Shown here one piece after another: positions 27,328 to 36,146 of a DNA stretch of 64,000 nt. Numbering within the stretch: the stretch's first letter is position 1; the number at the start of each line of letters is the position of its first letter. This DNA comes from Emticicia oligotrophica DSM 17448 (GTDB lineage: Bacteria; Bacteroidota; Bacteroidia; Cytophagales; Spirosomataceae). Below the pieces are notes generated by a model. That model was given only the letters and a program-made list of their open reading frames with translations, ran no database searches and had not been told where the DNA came from. The position numbers were made by a program, and so were the translations under genes. Location: contig NC_018748.1 in NCBI RefSeq assembly GCF_000263195.1, positions 1,240,001-1,304,000 of the forward strand. The letters are read 5' to 3'.

Positions 27328-27693
27328 ATGTACTTCCTCTATTTAGCGATTGCCGTTTTAGCTTTCATTTTCAATATTTTGATTGTGACCAGTAGTACAG
27401 CGGGCAGAAAAGTAGGCATTGCTCCTGTTATACAATTGGTTTTTATAATTCCGATTTTTATTAGTTGTTCGCTTATTTTTTATTTTACCAAAAACACCAG
27501 TCTGGGGCAGAACTACCAACATTTATATATTTTGTTACCATTCTTACTGGAAATCACCTACTTTGGTTTTACCAAAGACCTTTTTGGTATTTTCAAAGCA
27601 GATGGCTTCGTAATTCGCTCTTATGTTTTATCAATCGGATTAGCCACGATTGCTGCCTTTTTTCTCAATTGGTTATTCCTAAATATCTTCTAA
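27328..27693 (+). CDS. Small four-helix membrane protein
   Basis: 121 residues with four hydrophobic segments (about 1-20, 32-52, 66-84 and 97-119). No family was recognised. It ends one base before the start of the GlcG/HbpS-like gene and lies 36 bases after proB, so the three may be co-transcribed. Confidence 0.7.
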   Translation: MYFLYLAIAVLAFIFNILIVTSSTAGRKVGIAPVIQLVFIIPIFISCSLIFYFTKNTSLGQNYQHLYILLPFLLEITYFGFTKDLFGIFKADGFVIRSYVLSIGLATIAAFFLNWLFLNIF

Positions 27694-27694
27694 A

Positions 27695-28147
27695 ATGACA
27701 CCTCAAAAACGCCAACAGATGATTCATCAAATACTTGAAAATCTTTCTGCTCAAGTACCTACATACAAAAGTAGCCAAGCTGATTGGGAAATTTGTGAAG
27801 GAAATGTAGCAGTTTGTATTATTGACCATGAAGGGAATATTTATGGAAAAATTTGGGGCGATGATAAATTAAAAGGCCGACGATACTACGATGTTGCTTA
27901 TAGAAAAGCCTCGCAAGTTTGGATAACAGGCTACAAAACAGGTGAATTTGAACGTTTGATTTTCACCGATAAACTTAATTATCGAGATTTTGGCATTCCA
28001 CTACCCGAGCTCATGGGTTGGGAAGGTGGCCAACCAATTCAATTAGATGATGAAACTATTATCTCATGTGGTTTTAGTGGCTTTAAAGGGGCAACCGACT
28101 TAGCAATTGTAAAAAAAGCCGCAGAAGCGGCTTTGCAACAAGTCTAA
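27695..28147 (+). CDS. GlcG/HbpS-like domain protein
   Basis: 150 residues matching the haem-degrading/GlcG fold: VAVCIIDHEGNIYGKIWGDD near 34-54, YDVAYRKASQVW near 64-75 and a C-terminal helix DLAIVKKAAEAALQQV. Relatives bind haem or act in unknown redox roles. It starts one base after the upstream stop. No signal peptide, so probably cytoplasmic. Function not defined. Confidence 0.75.
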   Translation: MTPQKRQQMIHQILENLSAQVPTYKSSQADWEICEGNVAVCIIDHEGNIYGKIWGDDKLKGRRYYDVAYRKASQVWITGYKTGEFERLIFTDKLNYRDFGIPLPELMGWEGGQPIQLDDETIISCGFSGFKGATDLAIVKKAAEAALQQV

Positions 28148-28163
28148 AGATACTTGGGAAAAG

Positions 28164-28868
28164 CTATTTTTCTTTTCCCCAAATTTCATTTACGGGGTCG
28201 CCTTTAGAGCTTTTACCCGAATGGTACCATTTATCTGCTTCTACCTTAGCATCAAAAGTCAGTGACGCCCCTACCCGACTGTTATCTCTTGAAAAAAACT
28301 CAAGTGTTTCGGTATATTTTCCATCTTTGAGGGTGTATGTTCCTCCGCCTGTGCCGAAAAATTCCTTAGTTTCGGGGTTAATTGCAAACCATTGAAACCT
28401 CGTACCTGAGCAAATTTTCAATGTTTTTCTGGCCGTACGCTTCATTTCAGTCATTTGTCCATCTTGCCCTACACGAGCCGTAATTCTCCAATTACCCGAA
28501 AGAGCATCATTGCCAGTATCAATTCGTTTCCAAGTAGCTTTTGCCTGATTTTCAAGGGTAAACTCGTTGTCTTTTCTTGTAAATTTATAACTAACTTTCG
28601 TCCCAACGCTCTCAGGATTTTTGTCGTTAAATTCGAGTGTTAAAGTTAACCCTGATTCATTTATTTCATAAGTCCCCCCGTAGGCACGGATATAAAGATT
28701 TTTCTCAAAAATGGCTATTGAAAGATAATTCTCAGTTGCAATCATTACTGCTCTTTCGGTAGAACCACTGCTTTCTGGCTGCATTTCCCATGCCCCACGA
28801 AGTGTTCCTGCTAAACTTTCAAAGACCAAAGCTAAAGCAAAAAAGAAAGTTATAATCGTTGTTTTCAT
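28164..28868 (-). CDS. Secreted protein with two lipocalin-like repeats
   Basis: 234 residues. Signal peptide 1-20. Two homologous halves of about 105 residues: LRGAWEM to WKRID (residues about 22-117) and LSGNWRI to NEIWGKEK (about 124-234). Each contains a GGTYxxxxxxxTxTLEF block (YGGTYEINESGLTLTLEF and GGGTYTLKDGKYTETLEF). The pattern suggests an internally duplicated beta-barrel. It is often labelled only as a membrane or secreted protein; role unknown. Confidence 0.75.
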   Translation of the reverse strand: MKTTIITFFFALALVFESLAGTLRGAWEMQPESSGSTERAVMIATENYLSIAIFEKNLYIRAYGGTYEINESGLTLTLEFNDKNPESVGTKVSYKFTRKDNEFTLENQAKATWKRIDTGNDALSGNWRITARVGQDGQMTEMKRTARKTLKICSGTRFQWFAINPETKEFFGTGGGTYTLKDGKYTETLEFFSRDNSRVGASLTFDAKVEADKWYHSGKSSKGDPVNEIWGKEK

Positions 28869-28900
28869 ATTTTTAGAATTTTAGGTTGAATCTCATTTTC

Positions 28901-28933
28901 AAGGTCGGCAAGGCTTTGAACTTTGCCGACCTT
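28901..28933. repeat. Palindrome with GGTCGGCAA arms
   Basis: Perfect 11-bp arms aaggtcggcaa and ttgccgacctt with an 11-base loop, between two minus-strand genes. No T-run, so it is not an obvious terminator. Confidence 0.8.
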
Positions 28934-28941
28934 CTAGAGTG

Positions 28942-29565
28942 TTATCTATTTTTCAAAGCTTTTACTCCCCAAGCTCCCAAGGCACTTAAAACAGTAAGAA
29001 GGGTTATTCCTGCAAAAAACCATTTAATTAAGCCATTGTTTGAGGCAAATGCGGCCCAGAAATCAACTCTTTCTGGAAAAGCCCGCAGCATTTGAATGAT
29101 TCCCGTATTTTCAAGCAAATCAAAGGTCAAGCCTCCAATAGGAATGACATTTAAAAAAGCCAAACGTTGCTTTTCCCATCCATTTTTCTTGAATAAAAAG
29201 CTAATGAGCATAATAAAAGAAAGCGTATAAATAATCGGATAAACAACATCAATCAGCGATTCTACCAATAGATAAACTGCTCGCCCATTCTCTCCATAAC
29301 TTTCAATAATTTGATAACCACGCTCGGCACTAAAGCCAAAACTTAAATCCATTAAACCTCGATTCAATTCGGGGTCGAATTGCTTCTGAAAATAAGGCAA
29401 AATAGCTCCCGAAAAGGCAAATTGAAGGGCTAATAAACCTAAAACTAAATAGCCATTTGTACGGGCATAAAAGAAATCGGACAGTTTTTTCATGGTTTCT
29501 ACTAAGGTTGGTTCTTGAAAAGATTGAATCGAATTTACCGCTTTATTTGAAGCTACATCTGTCAA
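28942..29565 (-). CDS. Multipass membrane protein, unknown function
   Basis: 207 residues with hydrophobic segments near 38-56, 100-122, 135-152 and 178-200. The first start gives an N-terminal polar tail of about 25 residues; an internal ATG (MKKLSDFFYARTNGYLV) is a possible alternative start at about 29493. No family was recognised. The promoter region must lie in the short gap shared with the divergent dehydrogenase gene. Confidence 0.7.
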   Translation of the reverse strand: MTDVASNKAVNSIQSFQEPTLVETMKKLSDFFYARTNGYLVLGLLALQFAFSGAILPYFQKQFDPELNRGLMDLSFGFSAERGYQIIESYGENGRAVYLLVESLIDVVYPIIYTLSFIMLISFLFKKNGWEKQRLAFLNVIPIGGLTFDLLENTGIIQMLRAFPERVDFWAAFASNNGLIKWFFAGITLLTVLSALGAWGVKALKNR

Positions 29566-29646
29566 TGATTACAAAACTAATAATTTTGACTTAAAATACT
29601 AATTATCAAGTTTTTGAAAAGAAATTCCCATTCATCAATAAAGTGT

Positions 29647-29677
29647 TTTGACAAGAACATTTTAGGTGATAATTTCG
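29647..29677 (+). promoter_or_regulatory. Candidate promoter of the D-2-hydroxyacid dehydrogenase
   Basis: TTTG at 29647-29650, a 19-base spacer and TAATTTCG at 29670-29677 (7 of 8). It supports the start at 29704. Confidence 0.55.
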
Positions 29678-29703
29678 AGACAAATTTTAAGATTCTAAGA
29701 TTT

Positions 29704-30657
29704 ATGAAAATCGTTTTCCTTGATGCCTATACCCTAAATCCGCTCAATGATTTAGACCTTTCAGTGCTAAACACACTCGGAGATATTACACTTTTTGACC
29801 GCACACCAATCGACCAAATTGTTGAGCGGGCTAAAGATGCCGAAATTATTCTCACCAATAAATGCCCACTTAGTGCTCAGACTATCAAGCAATTACCAAA
29901 CTTGAAGTACATTGGTGTAACAGCTACTGGCTATAACATCATTGATATTGAAGCAGCCAAATCACAGGGCATTATGGTAGCCAATGTACGTGGTTATAGC
30001 TCGGCAGCAGTAGCTCAATTGGTATTTTCTCTGATTTTAGGCTTTACGAACCGAGTGGCCGAACACGCCGAGCATATTGATAAAACATGGCCTTCTGCAG
30101 CCGATTGGTGCTTTTATCATTATCCATTGGTGGAGTTAGAGGGGAAAACTTTGGGTATCATCGGTTTGGGTGATATTGGCAAGAAAGTAGCCAACATTGG
30201 CTTAGGATTTGGCATGAAAGTTTTGGCAAATAAGCGAGATTTGAGTTCGGGTGGAATGACAGGCGTGGAGCTATGTACTCAAGAAAAAATTCTACAAGAG
30301 AGCGATTATATTTCTTTACATTGCCCATTAACTCCTGAAAATCAGAATCTTATTAATAAGCAAACACTGGACTTAATGAAGCCATCGGCCATTTTGATAA
30401 ATACTTCAAGAGGTGGATTGATTCATGAACAAGATTTGGCTGACGCCCTCAACAATGGTCGTATTGCTGGTGCAGGGCTTGATGTGCTCTCTGCCGAACC
30501 ACCCGCTGCATCAAATCCATTATTAACGGCAAAAAATACGATAATCACGCCACATATTGCTTGGGCGGGTGTAAACGCACGCAAAGATTTACTGAAAGGT
30601 GTGGTTGAAAATATAGTCGATTTTCAGCGAGGAAAGACACCAAAAGGCAAGATTTAG
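29704..30657 (+). CDS. D-2-hydroxyacid dehydrogenase (glycerate dehydrogenase-like)
   Basis: Start taken at 29704 (MKIVFLDAYTLNP); an upstream TTG frame from 29614 adds 30 unlikely residues and overlaps the promoter. The protein has 317 residues. The Rossmann motif is GIIGLGDIGKKVANIGLGFG (near 148-167). The catalytic Arg is in NTSRGGLI, the Glu in LDVLSAEPP and the His in ITPHIAWA. The protein fits hydroxypyruvate/glycerate dehydrogenases. Stand-alone gene. Confidence 0.9.
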   Translation: MKIVFLDAYTLNPLNDLDLSVLNTLGDITLFDRTPIDQIVERAKDAEIILTNKCPLSAQTIKQLPNLKYIGVTATGYNIIDIEAAKSQGIMVANVRGYSSAAVAQLVFSLILGFTNRVAEHAEHIDKTWPSAADWCFYHYPLVELEGKTLGIIGLGDIGKKVANIGLGFGMKVLANKRDLSSGGMTGVELCTQEKILQESDYISLHCPLTPENQNLINKQTLDLMKPSAILINTSRGGLIHEQDLADALNNGRIAGAGLDVLSAEPPAASNPLLTAKNTIITPHIAWAGVNARKDLLKGVVENIVDFQRGKTPKGKI

Positions 30658-30670
30658 TGCAATTTGTTCG

Positions 30671-30678
30671 TACCTTTG
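30671..30678 (+). promoter_or_regulatory. Promoter -7 box of the DUF5916 gene
   Basis: TACCTTTG, an exact TAnnTTTG, 47 bases before the start codon. No clear -33 element was seen. Confidence 0.45.
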
Positions 30679-30724
30679 CCTTCTAAAACCTAATGACAAC
30701 AAACTACATTTTTTAAAATCCTTT

Positions 30725-33058
30725 ATGAAAAAACTATACTTTACCATAGGAGTAATCCTATTGGGAATAAATCTATTATTTGCCCAAGAATCAAAAAACA
30801 GAGATGAAGAAAAATATACCATACGCATCAAGAAAGCTAAGGAGGCTCTAAAATTAGATGGTGTATTAGATGAAGGCTCATGGAATACAGCCGAAATTGC
30901 TAAAAATTTCTTTCTGAATCGTCCTTACGATTCATCTTTTGCCAAACTCCAAACCGAGGTTAAGGTATTATTCGACGATAACTTTATATACGTTGGAGCG
31001 ATTTGTTATGAACCCCGCAGTATGTACACCGTTGCCTCTCTAAAACGTGACTTCGAAGGTGGTACAAGTGATGTTTTTACAGTAAATTTCGATACTTTCA
31101 AAGATAAACTTAATGGTTTTCAGTTTGCTATTAACCCCTATGGAGTACAACGTGAAGGCTTGATTTTTAATGGAGAAGAAACTTCTAATTTTTGGGATAA
31201 TAAATGGTATTCGCATGTAAAGCAACACGATGATTTTTGGGTGGTTGAAATGGCAATTCCATTTAAAACACTTCGCTATAAGGTAGTGGAAGGACAAAAT
31301 TCATGGCGAGTAAACTTTGGTAGAAATGTATTAAAAGCCAACGAGGTATCTACTTGGGGACCAGTTCCAAGAAATTTTCGCCCTGCCAACTTGGCATTCG
31401 CTGGTAATCTGATTTGGGACGAAAATCCACCAAAACCCGGAGCAAATGTTTCACTAATTCCTTTCGTTTCGTTTTCTTCTCAAAAAGATTTTCCACGAAA
31501 TGAATCTGACCTAAAGGCCTTGCCAACTACTTCGAGTACGCCTGCGGGTGTGGGGTTAGATGCAAAAATTGCCGTAACCCCTTCGCTCAATCTAGACTTG
31601 ACCGTAAATCCTGATTTTTCTCAAGTAGAGGTAGATAAACAAGTAACCAATTTGAGTCGCTTTGAATTGTTTTTCCCAGAAAGAAGACAATTTTTTCTAG
31701 AAAACAATGACCTTTTTGGCACTTTTGGTTTCCCTGATACACGTCCTTTTTTCTCACGTCGTATCGGTATTACGCGTAATCCAAATACGGGTTTGACCCA
31801 ACGAGTACCTATCTTGGCGGGGGCAAGATTAAGCGGAAAACTCAACGATAATTGGAGAATTGGCTTGATGAATATGCAAACGAGAAAAGTAAATTTCGGA
31901 GAAGATAAATATCTTCCTGCGGCCAATTATTCGGTTGCCGTTGTACAACGAAAATTGCTTAATCGCTCTACTTTGGGAGGTATTTTTGTCAATAAAGAAA
32001 ATGATTTCAGTAATCTAACAAGTGAGCAAACATCTGGTTATCGAAAATTCAACCGTGTAGGAGGTTTAGAATTTAATTTCTATTCAAAAGATAGTCGTTT
32101 TGAATCTGAAAGCTATTATCATCAATCTTTTTCACCCGAAAACAATAAAGATGCTGGTAGTTTAGCTCATTTTATGGGCTACCACCACCCACACATCGAC
32201 CTTAATTTAGGTGTACAACGAATCGGACAAAATTATCGTGCCGACGTAGGTTTTGTGCCACGTACGGGTATCTGGCAGATTTATCGCCCAGCCAATATCA
32301 TTCTTAACCCAAAATCGAAGAAAGTGGTTAAATATATCAATGCTTACGGAATTGGTACAGAAGGAAGCGATGTTTTTGATTTAACAGGAAAACGTTTAGA
32401 TGGCGAAACCAATGTGTTTTTATTTGCTAATAATGCGGCCGGTTCAGAGGTGTACTTAGCCAAAGGATGGAGTTTTACGCATTTATTTGCCACTTTCGAC
32501 CCTACCAATGCAAGTAATAATCCAAATCCAGATAATTTTAAGAATGTAGCAGAATTGCCAATTGGTGATTATCGCTCAAATTTTATCAGCTTTGGTTATA
32601 CAAGTAGTAAAAGAAACAACCTAAATGGCTCTTTTAGCTACACTAAAGGTGATTACTTCACGAATAAAGCCCAAGGTGTAAAAGGTACTGGTTTGTTTTT
32701 AGAGGGTAGTCTTGGTTATCGTTACCAGCCTTATGGGGTCTTTGGAGTAGATTTTAACTACACTCAAATTGATATGTCAAAGCCTTATAATAGCGTAAAA
32801 TACTGGCTTGTAGGCCCACGTGCTGAGCTCTCTTTCTCGAAAAGTGTATTTTTCAGCACATTTTTCCAGTATAATACGCAAACCAATAATACCAATATTA
32901 ACTCACGATTACAATGGCGTTTCCGCCCTGTATCTGATTTCTTCTTAGTATATACTGATAATTATTTCGCTGAAAATATCCCTAATTATTATATTAAAGC
33001 ATGGACACCTAAAAATCGTGCCTTAATTTTCAAAATGACATACTGGCTGAATGTGTAG
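30725..33058 (+). CDS. CBM9-like / DUF5916 outer-membrane protein
   Basis: 777 residues. Signal peptide 1-20 (ends LLFAQE). Residues about 30-220 match a family-9-like carbohydrate-binding domain (LKLDGVLDEGSWNTAE, FDDNFIYVGAICYEP). The remainder is a DUF5916 beta-barrel (FELFFPERRQFFLEN near 310, RFRPVSDFFLVYTDNYF near the end). Proteins of this class are predicted outer-membrane barrels with a periplasmic or surface glycan-binding head. Function not known experimentally to me. A terminator shared with the convergent GntP gene lies at 33071-33106. Confidence 0.85.
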   Translation: MKKLYFTIGVILLGINLLFAQESKNRDEEKYTIRIKKAKEALKLDGVLDEGSWNTAEIAKNFFLNRPYDSSFAKLQTEVKVLFDDNFIYVGAICYEPRSMYTVASLKRDFEGGTSDVFTVNFDTFKDKLNGFQFAINPYGVQREGLIFNGEETSNFWDNKWYSHVKQHDDFWVVEMAIPFKTLRYKVVEGQNSWRVNFGRNVLKANEVSTWGPVPRNFRPANLAFAGNLIWDENPPKPGANVSLIPFVSFSSQKDFPRNESDLKALPTTSSTPAGVGLDAKIAVTPSLNLDLTVNPDFSQVEVDKQVTNLSRFELFFPERRQFFLENNDLFGTFGFPDTRPFFSRRIGITRNPNTGLTQRVPILAGARLSGKLNDNWRIGLMNMQTRKVNFGEDKYLPAANYSVAVVQRKLLNRSTLGGIFVNKENDFSNLTSEQTSGYRKFNRVGGLEFNFYSKDSRFESESYYHQSFSPENNKDAGSLAHFMGYHHPHIDLNLGVQRIGQNYRADVGFVPRTGIWQIYRPANIILNPKSKKVVKYINAYGIGTEGSDVFDLTGKRLDGETNVFLFANNAAGSEVYLAKGWSFTHLFATFDPTNASNNPNPDNFKNVAELPIGDYRSNFISFGYTSSKRNNLNGSFSYTKGDYFTNKAQGVKGTGLFLEGSLGYRYQPYGVFGVDFNYTQIDMSKPYNSVKYWLVGPRAELSFSKSVFFSTFFQYNTQTNNTNINSRLQWRFRPVSDFFLVYTDNYFAENIPNYYIKAWTPKNRALIFKMTYWLNV

Positions 33059-33070
33059 TAATAGTTTATA

Positions 33071-33106
33071 GAAAGTACTCAAAATATTTACTATTTGGGT
33101 ACTTTC
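33071..33106. terminator. Shared terminator between convergent genes
   Basis: 13-bp arms gaaagtactcaaa (33071-33083) and tttgggtactttc (33094-33106), with one wobble. It fills nearly the whole 49-base gap. Confidence 0.8.
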
Positions 33107-33107
33107 T

Positions 33108-34439
33108 TCAAAACACTAAATAAATTAAGCAAACTACAATCAAGCTTACAATACCTTGCAGACCCGAAAGTAGTGTATGTGTACGATAAGCATCTCGTTG
33201 ATTGATTCCTGTAAATTGTGAAACTACCCAAAACCAAGCATCATTAGCGTGCGATACCGTCATGGCTCCACTGCCTACTGCCATTACTAAAAGGGTAAGT
33301 TCGAATGGTGATGCAAAACCTACGGATGTAGCTAATGGAGCTAAAATTCCAGAAGTAAGTACCATTGAAGTAGTAGTTGACCCCTGAGCTGTTTTGAAAA
33401 ATGCCCCTACTAAAAAAGCTATCACTAAAAACATCACGCCTGTTGTCTGATTGGCTAATAACCAAGTGCTAATCATGTCTTTTAAAGCTGTTTCTTTCAA
33501 AATTGCCCCAAAAGCTCCACCTGCTCCTACCAACACGAGCGTAGTGCCACAATGCTCAATTCCGCTCTTAAAACAAGCTAATAATTTATCGGCAGGTTTT
33601 TCAGGGAAAAGTGTGTATGAAAAAGCAATAGCCAGCAAAAACGAAACCAAAGGACTTCCTAAGAAACCCAGCCAATGCAATACTTCGTCGCTGAAAAAAT
33701 GCGTAATCTTAGCGAAAGAAGCGATTGTTATGAGCAAAATCGGCAATAAGATAGGCATAAATGCTTTCCAGGCAGGTAAATTACTTTGCGTATCAGCGAG
33801 GGAAGTATCCCATTCGTCATCTTCAATGATTTCGATGTTATTGGCATATTTTTGAGCAAACCACGTAGAAACAAACAAACTTGGAATAGCAACTACCAAG
33901 CCCAATAAAATAACTAAGCCAATAGAATCAGTTAAGTTTAAATTACCAGCAGCCGAAAGTGGCCCCGGTGTAGGTGGTACAAGTGTATGTGTGGCAAAAA
34001 GTCCACCAGACAATGCGATGGCAATCGTACCAAGTGGACGATTTACCATTTTTGCCACAATTTTATTGAGTTTTGCTAAAATAATAAAGCCCGAATCGCA
34101 AAAGACGGGTATTCCTACAATAGCTCCAATGACCGACATCGCAAAAGCAGGATATTTCTCTCCAAAAATTTTCAAAATCACATCTGCGACTTTAATTGCT
34201 GCTCCCGATTTATCTAAAATTGCTCCAATCACACAACCCAAAATAACCATCAAGCCAATTTTTGACATTAATTCCCCAAAACCTTTGCCAATGGTTTCGG
34301 CCAATTTATCAATCGGTAAACCTGCATAGATACCCACCGATAAAGCAGCCAACAATAAACCAGCCAAAGGGTGCAATTTGAACCAAGTAGAAGAAATAAC
34401 TATAAAAGCTATCGCCAAGAATACAACGAGGATTATCAT
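33108..34439 (-). CDS. GntP-family permease (gluconate/H+ symporter-like)
   Basis: 443 residues with a dozen or so hydrophobic helices throughout. Family segments include GFGELMSKIGLMVILG near 54-69, GIPVFCDSGFIILA near 110 and ATHTLVPPTPGPLSAAGN near 148. GntP permeases import gluconate and related sugar acids or hydroxy acids. It is downstream of the glutamine-synthetase-like gene on the same strand, separated by 270 bases with palindromes, so co-transcription is possible but not certain. Confidence 0.9.
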   Translation of the reverse strand: MIILVVFLAIAFIVISSTWFKLHPLAGLLLAALSVGIYAGLPIDKLAETIGKGFGELMSKIGLMVILGCVIGAILDKSGAAIKVADVILKIFGEKYPAFAMSVIGAIVGIPVFCDSGFIILAKLNKIVAKMVNRPLGTIAIALSGGLFATHTLVPPTPGPLSAAGNLNLTDSIGLVILLGLVVAIPSLFVSTWFAQKYANNIEIIEDDEWDTSLADTQSNLPAWKAFMPILLPILLITIASFAKITHFFSDEVLHWLGFLGSPLVSFLLAIAFSYTLFPEKPADKLLACFKSGIEHCGTTLVLVGAGGAFGAILKETALKDMISTWLLANQTTGVMFLVIAFLVGAFFKTAQGSTTTSMVLTSGILAPLATSVGFASPFELTLLVMAVGSGAMTVSHANDAWFWVVSQFTGINQRDAYRTHTLLSGLQGIVSLIVVCLIYLVF

Positions 34440-34553
34440 AGGGTTGATGTTAGAATGTATAAATAAGTTGATTTTTAGTTTCTAACTTTCATACATTTAG
34501 ATATTAATTTCCAATTTTTGTTTGTGTGTAATATTCGATGATTGAATATGCTC

Positions 34554-34623
34554 TTCGGTGGTTGAGCGTATCCGAAACCATCGAATTTTTCTTGGTGGGT
34601 AGCTTCGACTTCACTAAGCTACC
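34554..34623. repeat. Bacteroidota interspersed palindromes
   Basis: Two adjacent hairpins in the 270-base spacer. The first, 34554-34585, has a core of tggttgagcg, tatc and gaaacca-type sequence; the TGGTTGAGCG...CGAAACCA pattern is one I recall as a common interspersed repeat in Bacteroidota genomes. The second has arms ggtagctt (34598-34605) and aagctacc (34616-34623) around cgacttcac. Confidence 0.65.
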
Positions 34624-34709
34624 AATATGATTCTACATGCATTTAACAATTAGTTTTATTTCTTTGATAAATGCTCTTAGTCAACTATTTTCATGTTCTA
34701 TTTTTGAGT

Positions 34710-36059
34710 TTATATAATCTCAAAATATCGCTTTAGCTCAAAATCGGTTACCACTTTGGCGTATTGCCTCCATTCCCATTCACGGGTTTGCGTAAAGTGA
34801 TGCACAAAAGCATCGCCAAATAATTCTTTTGCAACTGCCGAATTTTTCATAGCTTGTGTAGCTTCATACAAATTGCTTGGTAATACGCCATTACTCAAAT
34901 CTTTGTAACCATTACCAACAGTAGCAGGTTGCTCAAGCTTGAGATTATTCCGAATTCCGTAAAGGCCAGCTGCCAAACAAGCGGCCAAAGCCAAATATGG
35001 ATTAGTGTCTGAGCCAACCACGCGGGTTTCTAATCGGCATGATTTCTTACCTAATGGAAGGGCACGCAATGCGACAGTCCGATTATCAACTGCCCATGTA
35101 AGCGTTGTTGGAGCCCAAGCACCTTCTACCAAACGCTTATAACTATTAATTGTTGGAGCAACCATAGGTAAAATATGGGGTAAACAATACAATTGTCCAG
35201 CCATATAACTTTGCATCAACGAACTAATATGATTTGGAGCACTTTCATCATAAAAAAGGTTCGTTTTCTCACTCGAATCCCATAAACTTTGGTGTACGTG
35301 ACCACTACAACCAGGCAGATTTTCGTTGATTTTTGCCATAAATGTGGCCATAATGCCCAATTTGTTGGCAATTTCTTTAACTGAAGTTTTGAATAAAATC
35401 GCTCGGTCGGCTGCTGAAAGAATATCTGAATAAGTGATAGCTGCTTCATAAACACCAGGGCCTGTTTCGGTATGAAGGCCTTCGAGTGGCACATTAAATT
35501 GTGTCAATTGTTCAAAAATATTGGTCATAAAATCATTACGAAGACTACTTCTCAGCAATGAATAACCAAACATTCCCGGTGTAATGGGTTGAAGATTCTG
35601 AAATCCTTTTTCATGAACAGACGCAGGTGTTTCTTCAAAATTAAACCATTCAAATTCTTGCGAAAAGAAAGGTCTATAACCCGCAGCTTCGGTATCTTGA
35701 ATAACCTTTTTCAAGATATTTCTAGGGCATACCTCGGCCGCGTCCTCAATAAAATCAGCCAAGAAAAAAGGAATATCATTTTCCCAAGGGATTTTTCGAA
35801 ATGTACTTAAATCTAGCTTAGCTTTAGCATCTGGATAACCTGAATGCCACCCCGTAAACGAGGCATTATCGTAGCAAACATCGGCCATATCCCAGCCAAA
35901 AACAACATCACAAAAACCTAAATCGCCTTCCAACAACGACATGAATTTTTGCTTACTAATGTATTTTCCACGTAAAACTCCATCAATATCAGCGATAGCT
36001 AATTTAACTTTCCCCGAAGGATGATTATTTACGTAATCTATGATTTCTTGTTGAGTCAT
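34710..36059 (-). CDS. Glutamine synthetase family ligase (GlnA/PuuA-like)
   Basis: 449 residues. The catalytic set is complete: Glu in FFSQEFEWFNF (near 130), TETGPGVYEAAI (two Glu near 196-204), His in GCSGHVHQS (near 252), the NSYKRLVEGAWAPTTLTW block (near 312), and RLETRVVGSDTNPYLALAA (near 345). It lacks the adenylylation tyrosine loop NLY of classical GlnA by eye. The length and N-terminal IADIDGVLRGKYIS fit the gamma-glutamyl-polyamine synthetase-like branch more than a housekeeping GS. It is 87 bases after the ATP-grasp gene, so the two ligases probably act together on one substrate. Confidence 0.85.
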   Translation of the reverse strand: MTQQEIIDYVNNHPSGKVKLAIADIDGVLRGKYISKQKFMSLLEGDLGFCDVVFGWDMADVCYDNASFTGWHSGYPDAKAKLDLSTFRKIPWENDIPFFLADFIEDAAEVCPRNILKKVIQDTEAAGYRPFFSQEFEWFNFEETPASVHEKGFQNLQPITPGMFGYSLLRSSLRNDFMTNIFEQLTQFNVPLEGLHTETGPGVYEAAITYSDILSAADRAILFKTSVKEIANKLGIMATFMAKINENLPGCSGHVHQSLWDSSEKTNLFYDESAPNHISSLMQSYMAGQLYCLPHILPMVAPTINSYKRLVEGAWAPTTLTWAVDNRTVALRALPLGKKSCRLETRVVGSDTNPYLALAACLAAGLYGIRNNLKLEQPATVGNGYKDLSNGVLPSNLYEATQAMKNSAVAKELFGDAFVHHFTQTREWEWRQYAKVVTDFELKRYFEII

Positions 36060-36146
36060 TTTGATTGAAGATTTACGAAATACAAATCACGATTGATAGG
36101 ATAAAACTTAAATTTATAAATCCAAAATCGTCATTCATAAATCAAA

